DNA of 64,000 nucleotides from Allobosea lathyri (GTDB lineage: Bacteria; Pseudomonadota; Alphaproteobacteria; Rhizobiales; Beijerinckiaceae). This document shows, in pieces, positions 26,344 to 36,835 of this stretch. The notes below the pieces were generated by a model. That model saw only the letters and a program-made list of their open reading frames with translations, made no database searches and had not been told where the DNA came from. The stretch is from assembly GCF_900108245.1 (NCBI RefSeq), contig NZ_FNUY01000002.1, positions 186,001 to 250,000 on the forward strand, written 5' to 3'. A program made the position numbers and the translations under genes. Numbering within the stretch: the stretch's first letter is position 1; every line of letters begins with the position of its first letter.

Positions 26344-27420
26344 TTATTGTCTGCCCATCGCTTTGCCGGCCTCGTTGAACACATGCTGGTGCGCGATCGG
26401 CAGGCGGATCGTTACGCTGTCGCCGCGTCCATGGCTGGTCTGGCCGTCGAGCCGCACGGTGATCTGCGGGAGACCGGGCGCCGAGCCGTAGAGATAGCTT
26501 TCGCCGCCCAGCCGTTCGACGAGATCGATCGTCATGGTGAGGCCGGCCTCCCCGTTTTTGGCCAGAGCGATGTGCTCGGGCCGGATGCCAAGGGTGACAG
26601 TGGCTCCGGGCTTGAGCGGTGCAACGATGCCGGTCTCGACGACCTGTCCGTCTTCGCCCACGGCAACGGTGCCGGGGCCTGAGATACGGGCAGGCAGCAG
26701 GTTCATGCGTGGCGAACCGATGAAGCCGGCGACGAACAGGTTGTCGGGCGCATTGTAGAGGTCGAGCGGCGTGCCGATCTGCTCGATCCGGCCGCCCTGC
26801 AGTACGACGATCCGGTCGGCGAGCGTCATCGCCTCGACCTGGTCATGCGTGACATAGATCATCGTTCCGCCGAGTTCGGCATGCAGGCCTGCAAGCTCCT
26901 TGCGGGTGGCGACGCGCAACTCCGCATCGAGATTCGACAGGGGCTCGTCGAACAGGAAGATCTTTGGATCGCGCACGATGGCGCGGCCGATCGCGACCCG
27001 CTGGCGCTGGCCGCCCGAGAGGGCCTTGGGCTTGCGGTCGAGATAGTCGGTGAGGCGCAGCATCGTCGCGGCGCGGCGGACGCGCTGGTCGATGTCGGGC
27101 GTCTTCAGGCCCATGTTCTCCAGCGCGAAGGCCATGTTCTTGTAGACGCTCATATGCGGATAGAGCGCATAGGACTGGAACACCATGGCGAGCCCGCGCT
27201 CCGAGGCGGGCAGCCTCGAGACGTCCTCGCCATCGATGGCGATCATGCCGGAGGTGACCTCCTCGAGCCCCGCGATGATGCGAAGCAAAGTCGACTTCCC
27301 GCAGCCCGACGGGCCGACGAAGACGACGAATTCGCCGTCCTCGACTTTCAGGTCGACGCCATGGATCACGGTCGTCGTGCCGAAGGATTTGGTGATGCCG
27401 CTCAGCGTCAGTTGCGCCAT
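26344..27420 (-). CDS. Sugar ABC transporter ATP-binding protein, MalK/UgpC-like
   Basis: This 358-residue ATPase has Walker [12 protein letters not shown], signature LSGGQRQR, Walker B IFLFDEP, H-loop VTHDQVEA and a MalK-type C-terminal domain with GIRPEHI. It is the fourth gene of the LacI-linked operon (binding protein, two permeases, ATPase) and likely supplies alpha-glycosides to the GH31 enzyme downstream. Confidence 0.9.
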   Translation of the reverse strand: MAQLTLSGITKSFGTTTVIHGVDLKVEDGEFVVFVGPSGCGKSTLLRIIAGLEEVTSGMIAIDGEDVSRLPASERGLAMVFQSYALYPHMSVYKNMAFALENMGLKTPDIDQRVRRAATMLRLTDYLDRKPKALSGGQRQRVAIGRAIVRDPKIFLFDEPLSNLDAELRVATRKELAGLHAELGGTMIYVTHDQVEAMTLADRIVVLQGGRIEQIGTPLDLYNAPDNLFVAGFIGSPRMNLLPARISGPGTVAVGEDGQVVETGIVAPLKPGATVTLGIRPEHIALAKNGEAGLTMTIDLVERLGGESYLYGSAPGLPQITVRLDGQTSHGRGDSVTIRLPIAHQHVFNEAGKAMGRQ

Positions 27421-27436
27421 GGAGAACCCGTTCCGG

Positions 27437-28489
27437 TCATTTCATTCCCGTATTGGCGATGCCGGTTGTGATGAAGCGTTGCAGGAAGACGAAGACGAGC
27501 GCGACCGGCAGCAGCGTCACCACGGTCATGGCGAGCAGATAGTGCCACTGCGTCTGCAACTCGCCCTGGAAGGCGTTCAGGCCGATCTGCAGCGTGTAGG
27601 ATTCGGTCTTGGTCAGCACGGCCAGCGGCCAGAGGAACTCGTTCCAGCGCCACATGATCGAGAAGATCGCGAGCACGGCGAGCGCCGGCATGGCGAGCGG
27701 CATGACGATGCGCCAGTAGATCTGCCACTCCGAGGCCTTGTCCATGCGCGCAGCCTCGATGAGGTCGCGTGGCAGGGTCAGCATGTACTGCCTGAGCAGG
27801 AAGACGCCCGTCGGCGTCGCTGCGCCCGGCAGGATCACAGCCCAGAGCGAGTTGACCAGCCCGAGATGGGTGATGACCAGATAGACCGGCACCAGAATGA
27901 TCGTGATCGGGATCATCAGCGTGCCGATGACCATCAGCATCGCGGTGTTCTTGCCGCGGAACTCGTAGATCGACAGCGCATAGGCCGCCATCGAGTTGAT
28001 CAGCAAAGTGATCAGCGTCGCGACCACCGTCACGAAGACCGAATTGCTCAGGAACCGGGTGAAGGCGAAGCGCTCCAGCGGCTCCGTGTAGTTCTCGGTC
28101 GCGAGCTTGAACTGCCGCACCGGGACGCGCTTGTCGATCGGCACGCGGAACTGCTGGGTCGGATCCTTCGGATCGACCATCTGAGCCTGAATGCCGATGC
28201 GCCTGACCTGGGCGAGGACGCGCTTGGAGCCATCCTCCATCGTGACTTCGAAGAGCGGCAGGGGCTGCGGATTACCTGGTACCATCACCTCCTGCTGCGA
28301 CATCGGCAGCAGCGAAGGCGGGAATTCGAGCAGTCCGGCCTGCGTCTTGAACGATGAGAGCACGAGCCATGCAACGGGGCCGAACATCAGCACGACGCCG
28401 AAAGCGAGATAGGTGTAGGCGGCGATATCGGTCCAGTGCCAGCGCCCGGCCTTGCGGCGCGCGAGCATGAGTTGTGAGGCGCGGCTCAT
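27437..28489 (-). CDS. Sugar ABC transporter permease, MalG-like with large periplasmic insertion
   Basis: This 350-residue permease is longer than the usual ~280. After the first helix (about 25-45) it carries roughly 85 extra polar residues (about 55-140, including [17 protein letters not shown] and [12 protein letters not shown]) before the second helix, as a periplasmic beta-like insert. The EAA loop ([20 protein letters not shown]) is normal. The start at 28489 overlaps the upstream permease stop by 4 bases. The insert may contact the binding protein. Confidence 0.87.
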   Translation of the reverse strand: MSRASQLMLARRKAGRWHWTDIAAYTYLAFGVVLMFGPVAWLVLSSFKTQAGLLEFPPSLLPMSQQEVMVPGNPQPLPLFEVTMEDGSKRVLAQVRRIGIQAQMVDPKDPTQQFRVPIDKRVPVRQFKLATENYTEPLERFAFTRFLSNSVFVTVVATLITLLINSMAAYALSIYEFRGKNTAMLMVIGTLMIPITIILVPVYLVITHLGLVNSLWAVILPGAATPTGVFLLRQYMLTLPRDLIEAARMDKASEWQIYWRIVMPLAMPALAVLAIFSIMWRWNEFLWPLAVLTKTESYTLQIGLNAFQGELQTQWHYLLAMTVVTLLPVALVFVFLQRFITTGIANTGMK

Positions 28490-29496
28490 GCGTCCTTCCT
28501 CCTGCTGGCGGCGAGCTGGGCCAGCGTCAGGGTGAACAGCACGACGCCGAGCACGACGGAGGCAGCCGCCGCCAGGCCAAAATTCTGCACCTGATTGGAG
28601 AAGGCGGTCTCGTAGATGTACTGCACCACCATCAATGTCGCCGTGCCCGGCCCGCCGCCGGTCAGCACGAAGACCTCGTCGAAGGTCTGCACGCCCTTGA
28701 TCAGGGCGAGAACGATCACCACGACCATATTGGGCCAGAGCAGCGGCAAGGTGATGCACCAGAAGGCGCGCCAGCGCGGCGTCGCGTCCATTTCGGCAGC
28801 TTCATAGAGATCGGCCGGGATCGCCTGCAAGCCTGCCAGCAGGATGAGCGTGTAAAACCCCATATGGGCCCAGATCGAGACGAAGACCGCCCAGAACATC
28901 GCCCAGCTCGGATCGACGAAGAACAGGATCCGCTCGCCGCCGAGCGCGGTGATGCCGGCATTGAGCAGGCCGTCGCGCTGGAGGATCCATTTCCAGGTCA
29001 GCGCCACGACGACGGGCGAAAGCAGAACCGGGAAGAAATAGACGGCGCGGAAGAAGCCGCGCGCCTTGATGCGCATGTTGAGTACGACCGCCGTCACCAG
29101 CGAGAACAGCACCATGGCGACGACCTGGAAGAGCGTGAAGCGCGCGGTATTGGCGACGCCGCGCCAGAAATGGTCTTCGCGGCAGGAGTTGGGATCGAGG
29201 AACGAGCCGCAATCGAACAGATAGGCATATTGGCCGGTGCCGACGAAAGGCCGCTCGGAGGGGAACAGCGCCGCACCGCCCGTCACCGAGAAGACGACAT
29301 TGACGATCAGCGGGACGAAGACGAAGAGCGAAAAGAACAGCAGGTTCGGCAGCAGGAAGACATAGGCCATCCTGCGCTCGCCGATCAGCCGCTGCACGGC
29401 GCGCATCGGCAGGTCGATGAGCTTGATGAGCGCGGCGAAAGGCGTCCAGAGGAGGCCTGCCGCCGTGCGGCGTTCCGTGGAGGGCGAGGTGGCCAC
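28486..29496 (-). CDS. Sugar ABC transporter permease, MalF-like
   Basis: This 336-residue permease has a first helix at about 45-68 (YVFLLPNLLFFSLFVFVPLI) and an EAA loop (EAAEMDATPRWRAFWCITLP). I chose GTG 29496, which starts 4 bases after the binding-protein stop; the longer open frame would run 40 codons into that gene. A periplasmic segment with two Cys (FDCGSFLDPNSCRED) could form a disulfide. Confidence 0.87.
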   Translation of the reverse strand: MATSPSTERRTAAGLLWTPFAALIKLIDLPMRAVQRLIGERRMAYVFLLPNLLFFSLFVFVPLIVNVVFSVTGGAALFPSERPFVGTGQYAYLFDCGSFLDPNSCREDHFWRGVANTARFTLFQVVAMVLFSLVTAVVLNMRIKARGFFRAVYFFPVLLSPVVVALTWKWILQRDGLLNAGITALGGERILFFVDPSWAMFWAVFVSIWAHMGFYTLILLAGLQAIPADLYEAAEMDATPRWRAFWCITLPLLWPNMVVVIVLALIKGVQTFDEVFVLTGGGPGTATLMVVQYIYETAFSNQVQNFGLAAAASVVLGVVLFTLTLAQLAASRRKDA

Positions 29497-29500
29497 CGGG

Positions 29501-30781
29501 CTACTTCTTGTTGCGCTCGGCGATCTGCTGCTCGACGTCCGAGGCGATCCGCTTATAGGCCTCGTCCAGCGTGGTTTCGCCCGAGATCGCCTGGCCGACA
29601 CGGCTGATCGCCGCATTGAAGATGATGCGGTTGTTGACGTAGCCCTGCAGCTTGTAGGCGATCGGCGACAAGCCCGCGACCTGATCGGAGAAGACCTTCA
29701 GCGAGGCCTTCGCCAGCGGGCTTGCGTCCTTGTAATCCAGTCCCTTGGCGGCGATGCCGAGATGGCCCGGGACAGCCAGGGAACGGCTGTAGAGCTCGCT
29801 CAGCACCGGCTCGCTGGCGAGGTATTCCATCACCTTGGCGACGGCTTCGGGGTTCTTGGTCGTCTTGATCGCGACGAGGCCGGCGCCGCCGGGCATGCCC
29901 GTGCAGGCGGCCGGGCCGCAGGGCATCGGCACCGCGACCCAGTCGAAGGCGTTGCCGATCGTCTTGTCGAACTGGGCGATCTGCCAGGAGCCCGACATGT
30001 ACATCGCGACCTGGGCGTTCTTGAACTCGTCATTGGCGCCGCGATAGGCCGCGCCGGAGACCGAGCCCCAGAGCTCTTTGCCCATGACGCCGTTCTTGTG
30101 CCAGTCGAACACCATCTGGGCTGCGCGCTTGAAGCCGTCGTCGATCACGGCGGGCTCGCCCTTGGCGTCGAACACTTTCGCGCCTTCGGAGATCGCGATG
30201 CCGAAAAAGCGATGGCCGGAGCGGTCGATGGCGATCGGGAAGGGCGCCTGCACCTTGGCGGCGACGTCCTTGCTCGCCTTGGCCCACTCTTCCCAGGTCG
30301 CCTTGGCGCCGGGCATGGCGATGCCGGCCTGCTCGAACAGCGTCTTGTTGACGAAGGGGCCGGTCACGGTGAGCTGGGTCATGAAGCCGGGGATCGAGGT
30401 GGTGTCACCCTGCGGGCGCATCCATTCGAGGAACGGCCCGAAATTCTTGTCCCAGTAGCCAGCGTCCTTCAGATAGGGCCGCAGATCGAGCGCATAGCGC
30501 GCGACGCCGCCGAGATCGACGACGCGGGCGATGTCGGGACCCTGGCCCGAGGCGAGCTGGACCGGCAGGTTCTCGGTGATGGCCTTGTAGGGCACCTGGT
30601 CGAGGACGACCTTGATGTCCTTGTTCTGCGCCTCGAAGCGCTTCAGCAGGTCAGTGACAACCTCGCCCTCATTGCCGTCGGAATACCAGGTCATGCGCAC
30701 GGTCGTCTGCGCCTGGGCGATGCCGCCCGCCAGCAGGCTGCCGGTCAATGCCAGTGCCGAAATCCAGCGTGTCCTCGTCAT
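29501..30781 (-). CDS. Sugar ABC transporter substrate-binding protein (family 1)
   Basis: This 426-residue periplasmic binding protein has a signal peptide of about 24 residues (ending AQA). Family-1 landmarks are WYSDGNEGEVVTDLLKRFEAQN, a hinge TSIPGFMTQLTVTGPFVNK, and GMPGGAGLVAIKTT. It is the first gene of the operon. Its start lies about 60 bases from a perfect LacI-type palindrome. The GH31 enzyme in the same direction suggests an oligosaccharide or alpha-glycoside ligand. Confidence 0.9.
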   Translation of the reverse strand: MTRTRWISALALTGSLLAGGIAQAQTTVRMTWYSDGNEGEVVTDLLKRFEAQNKDIKVVLDQVPYKAITENLPVQLASGQGPDIARVVDLGGVARYALDLRPYLKDAGYWDKNFGPFLEWMRPQGDTTSIPGFMTQLTVTGPFVNKTLFEQAGIAMPGAKATWEEWAKASKDVAAKVQAPFPIAIDRSGHRFFGIAISEGAKVFDAKGEPAVIDDGFKRAAQMVFDWHKNGVMGKELWGSVSGAAYRGANDEFKNAQVAMYMSGSWQIAQFDKTIGNAFDWVAVPMPCGPAACTGMPGGAGLVAIKTTKNPEAVAKVMEYLASEPVLSELYSRSLAVPGHLGIAAKGLDYKDASPLAKASLKVFSDQVAGLSPIAYKLQGYVNNRIIFNAAISRVGQAISGETTLDEAYKRIASDVEQQIAERNKK

Positions 30782-30839
30782 GTCCGCTCCATCCCTTGGC
30801 GATCTTCGCGGGCACCTCATGCGGATGCCTTGAATTGAT

Positions 30840-30859
30840 TTAGGCAAACGTTTGCCTAA
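30840..30859. promoter_or_regulatory. Perfect 20-bp LacI-family operator
   Basis: TTAGGCAAACGTTTGCCTAA is a perfect palindrome with the central CG typical of LacI/GalR operators. It lies between the sugar transporter operon (start 30781, minus) and the lacI-type gene (31004, plus), so one site can control transporter and regulator. Confidence 0.85.
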
Positions 30860-31003
30860 CTTGTCAACTGGCGCGATAGTGGCCATGCAAACAGCTGTGG
30901 AATTTTGCCGGCTAGGCCACGCAAGCGAAGGGCGGACATTGCTTCGCCTGAGAGGGCCGACGCTGCAAAACAGGAGGTCTCGTAGCCGGGACAGCCTTCG
31001 AGG

Positions 31004-32026
31004 GTGAGGGATCGCTTGACCAAAAGGTTGGCATCGCCACGGGCAGCTTCGCTGGCGACGGTGGCGCGAGAGGCGGGAGTTTCGGTCGCGACCGTCTCCC
31101 GGATCGTGAACGGCAAGACGGGCCGTGCTTCCGTCCAGACGATTGCGCGCGTCAACGCGGCCGTCGTCGAACTCGGCTATCAACCCAACCATGTCGGGCG
31201 CGCGCTGCGCCGGCGCGAGAGCCGCGTCGTGGCGATGCTCGCGCCCAATCTCGACAATCCCGCGATGGCGGCGATCGCCGTCTCGACTGAGGCCGCACTG
31301 CGCGCTGCCGGCTATGTCATGATCCTGTGCGACACCCATGACCGGGCCGATCTGCAGGACGAGTACCTGCGCGCGATGCGTTCCCAGTTCGTGCAGGGCT
31401 ATGTGCTGGTCAGCGCGGTCAAGAGCGCCGCGTTGAGCGATGCGCTCGCGCGAGGCGAGGCGATCGTCTTCGTCAGCCGCCGCAACCCCGATGGCGGCGG
31501 CGCCTATGTCGGCATCGACAACAGGGGAGCCGGTGCCGACGCTGCCGACCACCTGCTCGCGCGCGGGATCGAGGACCTAGCGGTGATCTACCCGGCGCAG
31601 GGGTCGTCGAGCACCGCTGAACGGGTCGATGGCTTCATCGAACGGCTCGTGGCGCGCGGCGTTCCCACTGAGCGCATCGCTCAGGCTTCGGCGCCGGGCC
31701 TGTCGCATCTGCAGGTGGGATATGATGCGGCGCGGGCGCTTGTCGACGGGGCAGGCGGAACCTGGCCCCGGGGCCTGCTCTGCGTCAGTGACTTGATGGC
31801 CTACGGTGCCTATCGGCTTGCCACGGAGCAGGGCGTTGCGATCCCGTCGGAATGTCTGGTCGTCGGCATCGACGCCAATCCGCTCAACGCCTGGATCGCA
31901 CCCTGGCTGACATCGGTCCATATCCCCTATCGCGACTTCGGCGCGAAAGTCGTCGAGCAACTCAGCTCGCTGTGGAGCGGCACCGTGCCGGACGACTGCC
32001 TGCTGCCGCACTCGCTCGATTCCTGA
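31004..32026 (+). CDS. LacI-family transcriptional regulator
   Basis: This protein of about 340 residues has a LacI HTH (SLATVAREAGVSVATVSRIVNG) preceded by about 15 residues, a hinge helix (NHVGRALRRRES) and a periplasmic-binding-like sensor domain. No ATG is available; GTG 31004 is used here, with TTG 31016 as an alternative that places GAGGG nearer the start. It is divergent from the sugar ABC/GH31 operon with a perfect palindrome between them, so almost certainly its repressor. Confidence 0.9.
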   Translation: MRDRLTKRLASPRAASLATVAREAGVSVATVSRIVNGKTGRASVQTIARVNAAVVELGYQPNHVGRALRRRESRVVAMLAPNLDNPAMAAIAVSTEAALRAAGYVMILCDTHDRADLQDEYLRAMRSQFVQGYVLVSAVKSAALSDALARGEAIVFVSRRNPDGGGAYVGIDNRGAGADAADHLLARGIEDLAVIYPAQGSSSTAERVDGFIERLVARGVPTERIAQASAPGLSHLQVGYDAARALVDGAGGTWPRGLLCVSDLMAYGAYRLATEQGVAIPSECLVVGIDANPLNAWIAPWLTSVHIPYRDFGAKVVEQLSSLWSGTVPDDCLLPHSLDS

Positions 32027-32108
32027 GCGGGGCGGCCAGGCCAACCGGTGGAAACCCGTCGAGGGATCAGGCAGATTGGCCGTTCCCAAGCGGGAGATTG
32101 CGACGACG

Positions 32109-32528
32109 ATGAGCAAAAGCCCGACACGCTATTCCGGCGGTTGCCTCTGTGGCAGGCTGCGTTACGAAGCCGAAGGCGACCCTCTGCTCTCAGGTCATTG
32201 TTATTGCTCGGATTGTCGCAAGGCTTCCGGCTCCGGATTCATTCCCTTCATGGGGTTTGCCAGTACGGCCATGCGTTTCAGCGGTGAAGCTCGACAGTTC
32301 CGGTCGACATCCTTCCGGGGCAGCGATGCCGTGCGCAATTTCTGCCCTGCTTGCGGTGGTCTGGTCTTCGGCGGCGAAGTCGGGAAGGACGTGTCGCACA
32401 CGATTTATGCCGGTTCGCTGGATGATCCGTCGCTGTTCCATCCGACAATCGCGATCTTCGCCCGCAACCGGCCGGACTGGGCCGTCATGCCATTGGGACT
32501 CACGGTCTTCGACACCTTGCCGGCCTGA
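32109..32528 (+). CDS. GFA-family (Mss4-like fold) zinc protein
   Basis: This 139-residue GFA/CENP-V-type protein has the expected Cys pairs: CLCG near residue 12, CYCSDC near 31 and CPAC near 83, which bind zinc. The family was named after glutathione-dependent formaldehyde-activating enzyme, but most members have no proven activity. ATG 32109 follows GGGAG at a slightly long 12-base spacing. It stands alone between lacI and a CorC-like gene. Function unknown. Confidence 0.82.
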   Translation: MSKSPTRYSGGCLCGRLRYEAEGDPLLSGHCYCSDCRKASGSGFIPFMGFASTAMRFSGEARQFRSTSFRGSDAVRNFCPACGGLVFGGEVGKDVSHTIYAGSLDDPSLFHPTIAIFARNRPDWAVMPLGLTVFDTLPA

Positions 32529-32532
32529 TGCG

Positions 32533-32607
32533 GGATCTTCGCCTGCAGGATCTTCGCCTGCAGGATCCTGGCCTAAAGGAACTTGGCCTACAGGACCTTG
32601 GCCAAGG
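32533..32607. repeat. Five degenerate tandem 15-bp units after the GFA gene
   Basis: Units start at 32533, 32548, 32563, 32578 and 32593. The first two are identical (GGATCTTCGCCTGCA) and later copies diverge. The array lies just past the stop codon. It would read as a pentapeptide repeat on the minus strand, but no gene there is supported. Confidence 0.88.
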
Positions 32608-32668
32608 CATGTTATGGCTGGCTGCCCATCAATGATCCGCAGCGGCATCGATCGCGCGAGAGGAGACC

Positions 32669-34006
32669 ATGTCCAGTTCCGATGGCAGTATGTACGATCT
32701 GATCGGGATACTCGCCGTATTGTTTCTCGTTGCGGCGAATGGCTTCTTCGTCGCGGCTGAATTTTCGCTTGTGGCTGTTCGCCGGAGCCGGGTTACCGAA
32801 CTCGTTGCGGCGGGGCGGATGAACGCCAGAGCCCTGAAATTCGCCGTCGACAATCTCGACGCGAATCTGGCTGCGACCCAGTTGGGCATTACGATCTCGT
32901 CGCTGGCTCTGGGCTGGGTCGGAGAGCCGGCATTGGCGCATCTCGTCGAGCCGCTGCTCGTGTGGCTGCCGGGGTCTTTGACGACCGTCACATCTCATGC
33001 GATCGCGGTCGCGCTGTCCTTCATCATCATCACGGCGTTGCACATCGTTCTGGGCGAGCTTGCGCCCAAGAGCCTGGCCCTCCAGCGCAGCGAGGGCACG
33101 GCACTCTGGGTCGTGCGCCCGCTCGGCCTCTTCCTGTTCCTGCTGCGCCCCGCGATCACCTCCCTGAACGGGCTCGGCAATCTCGTGCTTCGCCTCTGCG
33201 GCCTGAAGCCGGGCACCGGGGAGGAATCGCTGCACTCGCCCGAGGAGCTGAAGCTCCTGATCCAGGCGAGCCAGGAGGCGGGCATCCTTCAGCAGGCGCA
33301 GCAGCAGGTGGTCGAACGCGTCCTCAATATCGGGGACCGCCGCATCTCGGACATCATGACGCCCCGTCGCGACATCGACTGGATCGACGCGAATGACAGC
33401 GCGGAAGACATGATGAAGACCATTCGCGAATGCCGCTACGAACAGCTGCTGATCGGTCGCGGCGGCATCGACGAGCCGCTCGGGATGGTTCTCAAGAAGG
33501 ATCTTCTCGATCAGCTGCTGGACGGAAAGCCGCTCGATCCCCTGGCGGTGATTTGCGACCCCATGGTCGTGCATGAGACGACACGCATTTTCCGCGTACT
33601 CGATCAGTTCAAGAGCGCGCCGGTCCGGCTTGCCATCGTCGTCGACGAATATGGCATTCTCGACGGCATCGTCACCCAGACCGACCTTCTCGAAGCCCTT
33701 GCCGGCGACCTGCCGGATGAAGAGGGCGAGGAGCGCGACATCGTCGAGCGCGAGGATGGCTCGCTGCTGATCGACGGCATGATGCCGGCCCATGATGCCT
33801 TCGCCCGGCTGGGCTTCCGGCTGCGGTCGGCCGATGGCGACTTCCATACGATCGCTGGCTTCGCGCTGGCCCAACTCGGGCACCTGCCGGATGCCGGCGA
33901 GCAGTTCGACTATGAAGGCTGGCGTTTCGAGATCGTCGATATGGATGGCAGACGGATCGACAAATTGCTTGCTCGCAGGCTGGAGGAAAGCGGCTCTCCC
34001 GAGTAG
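32669..34006 (+). CDS. CorC/HlyC-family membrane protein (DUF21-CBS-CBS-CorC)
   Basis: This 445-residue inner-membrane protein has an N-terminal DUF21 (CNNM) region with about four hydrophobic segments (residues 8-190, including FFVAAEFSLVAVRRSR), a CBS pair (about 205-335, opening with RRISDIMTPRRDIDWI), and a C-terminal CorC_HlyC domain (about 350-435). GAGAGGAGA precedes the ATG. Relatives take part in Mg/Co efflux or tolerance. The stop codon lies in a 17-base tandem duplication. Confidence 0.9.
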   Translation: MSSSDGSMYDLIGILAVLFLVAANGFFVAAEFSLVAVRRSRVTELVAAGRMNARALKFAVDNLDANLAATQLGITISSLALGWVGEPALAHLVEPLLVWLPGSLTTVTSHAIAVALSFIIITALHIVLGELAPKSLALQRSEGTALWVVRPLGLFLFLLRPAITSLNGLGNLVLRLCGLKPGTGEESLHSPEELKLLIQASQEAGILQQAQQQVVERVLNIGDRRISDIMTPRRDIDWIDANDSAEDMMKTIRECRYEQLLIGRGGIDEPLGMVLKKDLLDQLLDGKPLDPLAVICDPMVVHETTRIFRVLDQFKSAPVRLAIVVDEYGILDGIVTQTDLLEALAGDLPDEEGEERDIVEREDGSLLIDGMMPAHDAFARLGFRLRSADGDFHTIAGFALAQLGHLPDAGEQFDYEGWRFEIVDMDGRRIDKLLARRLEESGSPE

Positions 34007-34035
34007 CGACAGGCTTCAAGTAACGACAGGCTTGC
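34002..34035. repeat. 17-bp tandem duplication across a stop codon
   Basis: Copies 34002-34018 and 34019-34035 share AGTARCGACAGGCTT and differ at a few positions. The first contains the TAG of the CorC-like gene and the second repeats a TAA in the same place, so the stop has been duplicated. Confidence 0.8.
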
Positions 34036-34146
34036 AGACGGAATGGCTTTGCGGCTAATTTGAGCCAAGGGGTTCTTCGCGACGACCCCGTGAGGCGTCA
34101 GCCCAATGTTCGCGTCCATTGTCCTCATTTTTTGGGATGGACGCTC

Positions 34147-34965
34147 ATGTCTTCCACCATACAGATCACCGCTGCCCAACTGTCCCGGCTCGTCGGCCTG
34201 CCCGGCGCGCCGACCCTTATCGATGTCCGTATTCCCGACGACCTCAATGCCGATCCACGCATCCTGCCTGGCGCCGACCAGCGCTCGCACAAAACAGTCG
34301 CCGAATGGGCGGGGGACTATATCGGCCGCAGCGTCGTGGTCATCTGCCAGCGCGGCCAGAAGCTCAGCGAAGGTGTCGCGGCCTGGCTGCGGTACAAGGG
34401 CGTCACGGCCGAGAATCTCGAAGGCGGGTTCGAGGCCTGGCGCGCGGCCGGTGCCCTGCTGGTCGCGACCGGCAAGCTGCCGCCGCGCGATTCCGCCGGG
34501 CGCACGCTTTGGGTTACGCGGGCGCGTCCCAAAATCGACCGCATCGCCTGCCCCTGGCTGATCCGGCGCTTCGTCGACCCGAAGGCCGTATTCCTGTTCG
34601 TGAGCGCTGCCGAAGTCCCGGATGTGGCTGATCGCTTCGGGGCGACGCCTTTCGACATCGATGGCGTTTTCTGGAGCCATCGCGGCGAACGCTGCACCTT
34701 CGACATCATGATCGAGGAGTTCGGACTCGCATCGCCTGCGCTCAACCAGTTGGCGACGATCGTGCGCGCCGCCGATACCGCCCGGCTCGACCTCGTGCCG
34801 CAAGCGGCCGGGTTTCTTGCGGCGTCGCTGGGGCTCTCGCGCATGTTCAGGGACGATCTCGAGCAGCTGGAGGCCGGCATGCTGCTCTACGACGCATTCT
34901 ACCGCTGGTGCCGCGATGCGACCGACGAGACGCATAACTGGCCTGCCGGCCAGAAGCGGATTTGA
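34147..34965 (+). CDS. chrB: Chromate resistance protein ChrB, rhodanese-ChrB fusion
   Basis: This 272-residue protein has an N-terminal rhodanese domain (residues 8-115; active-loop Cys67 in ICQRGQKL) and a C-terminal ChrB domain (about 130-265, starting RARPKIDRIACPWLIRRFVD). ChrB-type proteins regulate or support the ChrA chromate exporter; the rhodanese fusion suggests a sulfur-linked redox step. ATG 34147 has GGGATGG upstream. chrA begins 9 bases after its stop, forming a two-gene operon. Confidence 0.87.
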   Translation: MSSTIQITAAQLSRLVGLPGAPTLIDVRIPDDLNADPRILPGADQRSHKTVAEWAGDYIGRSVVVICQRGQKLSEGVAAWLRYKGVTAENLEGGFEAWRAAGALLVATGKLPPRDSAGRTLWVTRARPKIDRIACPWLIRRFVDPKAVFLFVSAAEVPDVADRFGATPFDIDGVFWSHRGERCTFDIMIEEFGLASPALNQLATIVRAADTARLDLVPQAAGFLAASLGLSRMFRDDLEQLEAGMLLYDAFYRWCRDATDETHNWPAGQKRI

Positions 34966-34973
34966 GGCTGATC

Positions 34974-36374
<1,401 letters not shown>

Positions 36375-36395
36375 GCAAAGACTTGAACATCAGCG

Positions 36396-36451
36396 AAAAG
36401 CGCGCCGTCATCCCGGGTCTCCCTACGGTCGCCCGGGATGACGGCGCTTTT
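36396..36451. repeat. Palindrome after chrA, GTCATCCCGGG family, likely terminator
   Basis: AAAAGCGC...CGTCATCCCGGG (36396-36417) faces CCCGGGATGACGGCGCTTTT (36432-36451) with a 2-base bulge. It lies 22 bases after the chrA stop and ends in TTTT, so it can terminate chrBA. Its core is shared with the hairpin at 8921-8975. Confidence 0.72.
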
Positions 36452-36835
36452 CGATGCGAAATGCCAAACGACTGAAATCGTTCACGACATTCTCGGCCAA
36501 CCTCTCAGGATGTTTTTGCGGCAACCGGCCTCGAAGCTCTCGTGGAGAAGGCCGATTGGCGCTATTCTTCGCTTGCGCGCAACTGTCACCTGCCTAGTGC
36601 GCACCTGTGACACGAGGGTTCGTGACATGCTGGCTGGTGTCGAGAGGATATCGAGTCCGGTCCGGTGTTCGACACCGATCCTGCGCGGCCGAGCCAGCCA
36701 TCTCCCGCAAACGGGCCATGAGCGCCGGACGAATTCGGGTCAGCGTCGGTCGGACGAACCGCGGCAAATGCTTGATGCACCGATGCATGAGATCGTTCAC
36801 ATTCCGGAAACCCGGAGGGTTTGAAGGAGGCTGGA
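36452..36835. other. Non-coding region upstream of glpS, with a weak inverted repeat
   Basis: No convincing gene is present; open frames here lack ribosome sites and family features. The only structure seen is an imperfect dyad, TGTGACACGA (36606-36615) facing TCGTGACATG (36620-36629), which could bind the glycerol-operon regulator. No glpR, glpK or glpD is visible in the window. Confidence 0.4.

Noticed and set aside
32190-32648. Minus-strand frame reading pentapeptide-like repeats through the 15-bp array
   Set aside because: The repeats are explained by the DNA tandem array; the frame is antisense to the GFA gene and has no ribosome site.
36438-36824. 128-codon frame before glpS
   Set aside because: It begins inside the palindrome, lacks a ribosome site and shows no recognisable domain; region treated as non-coding.
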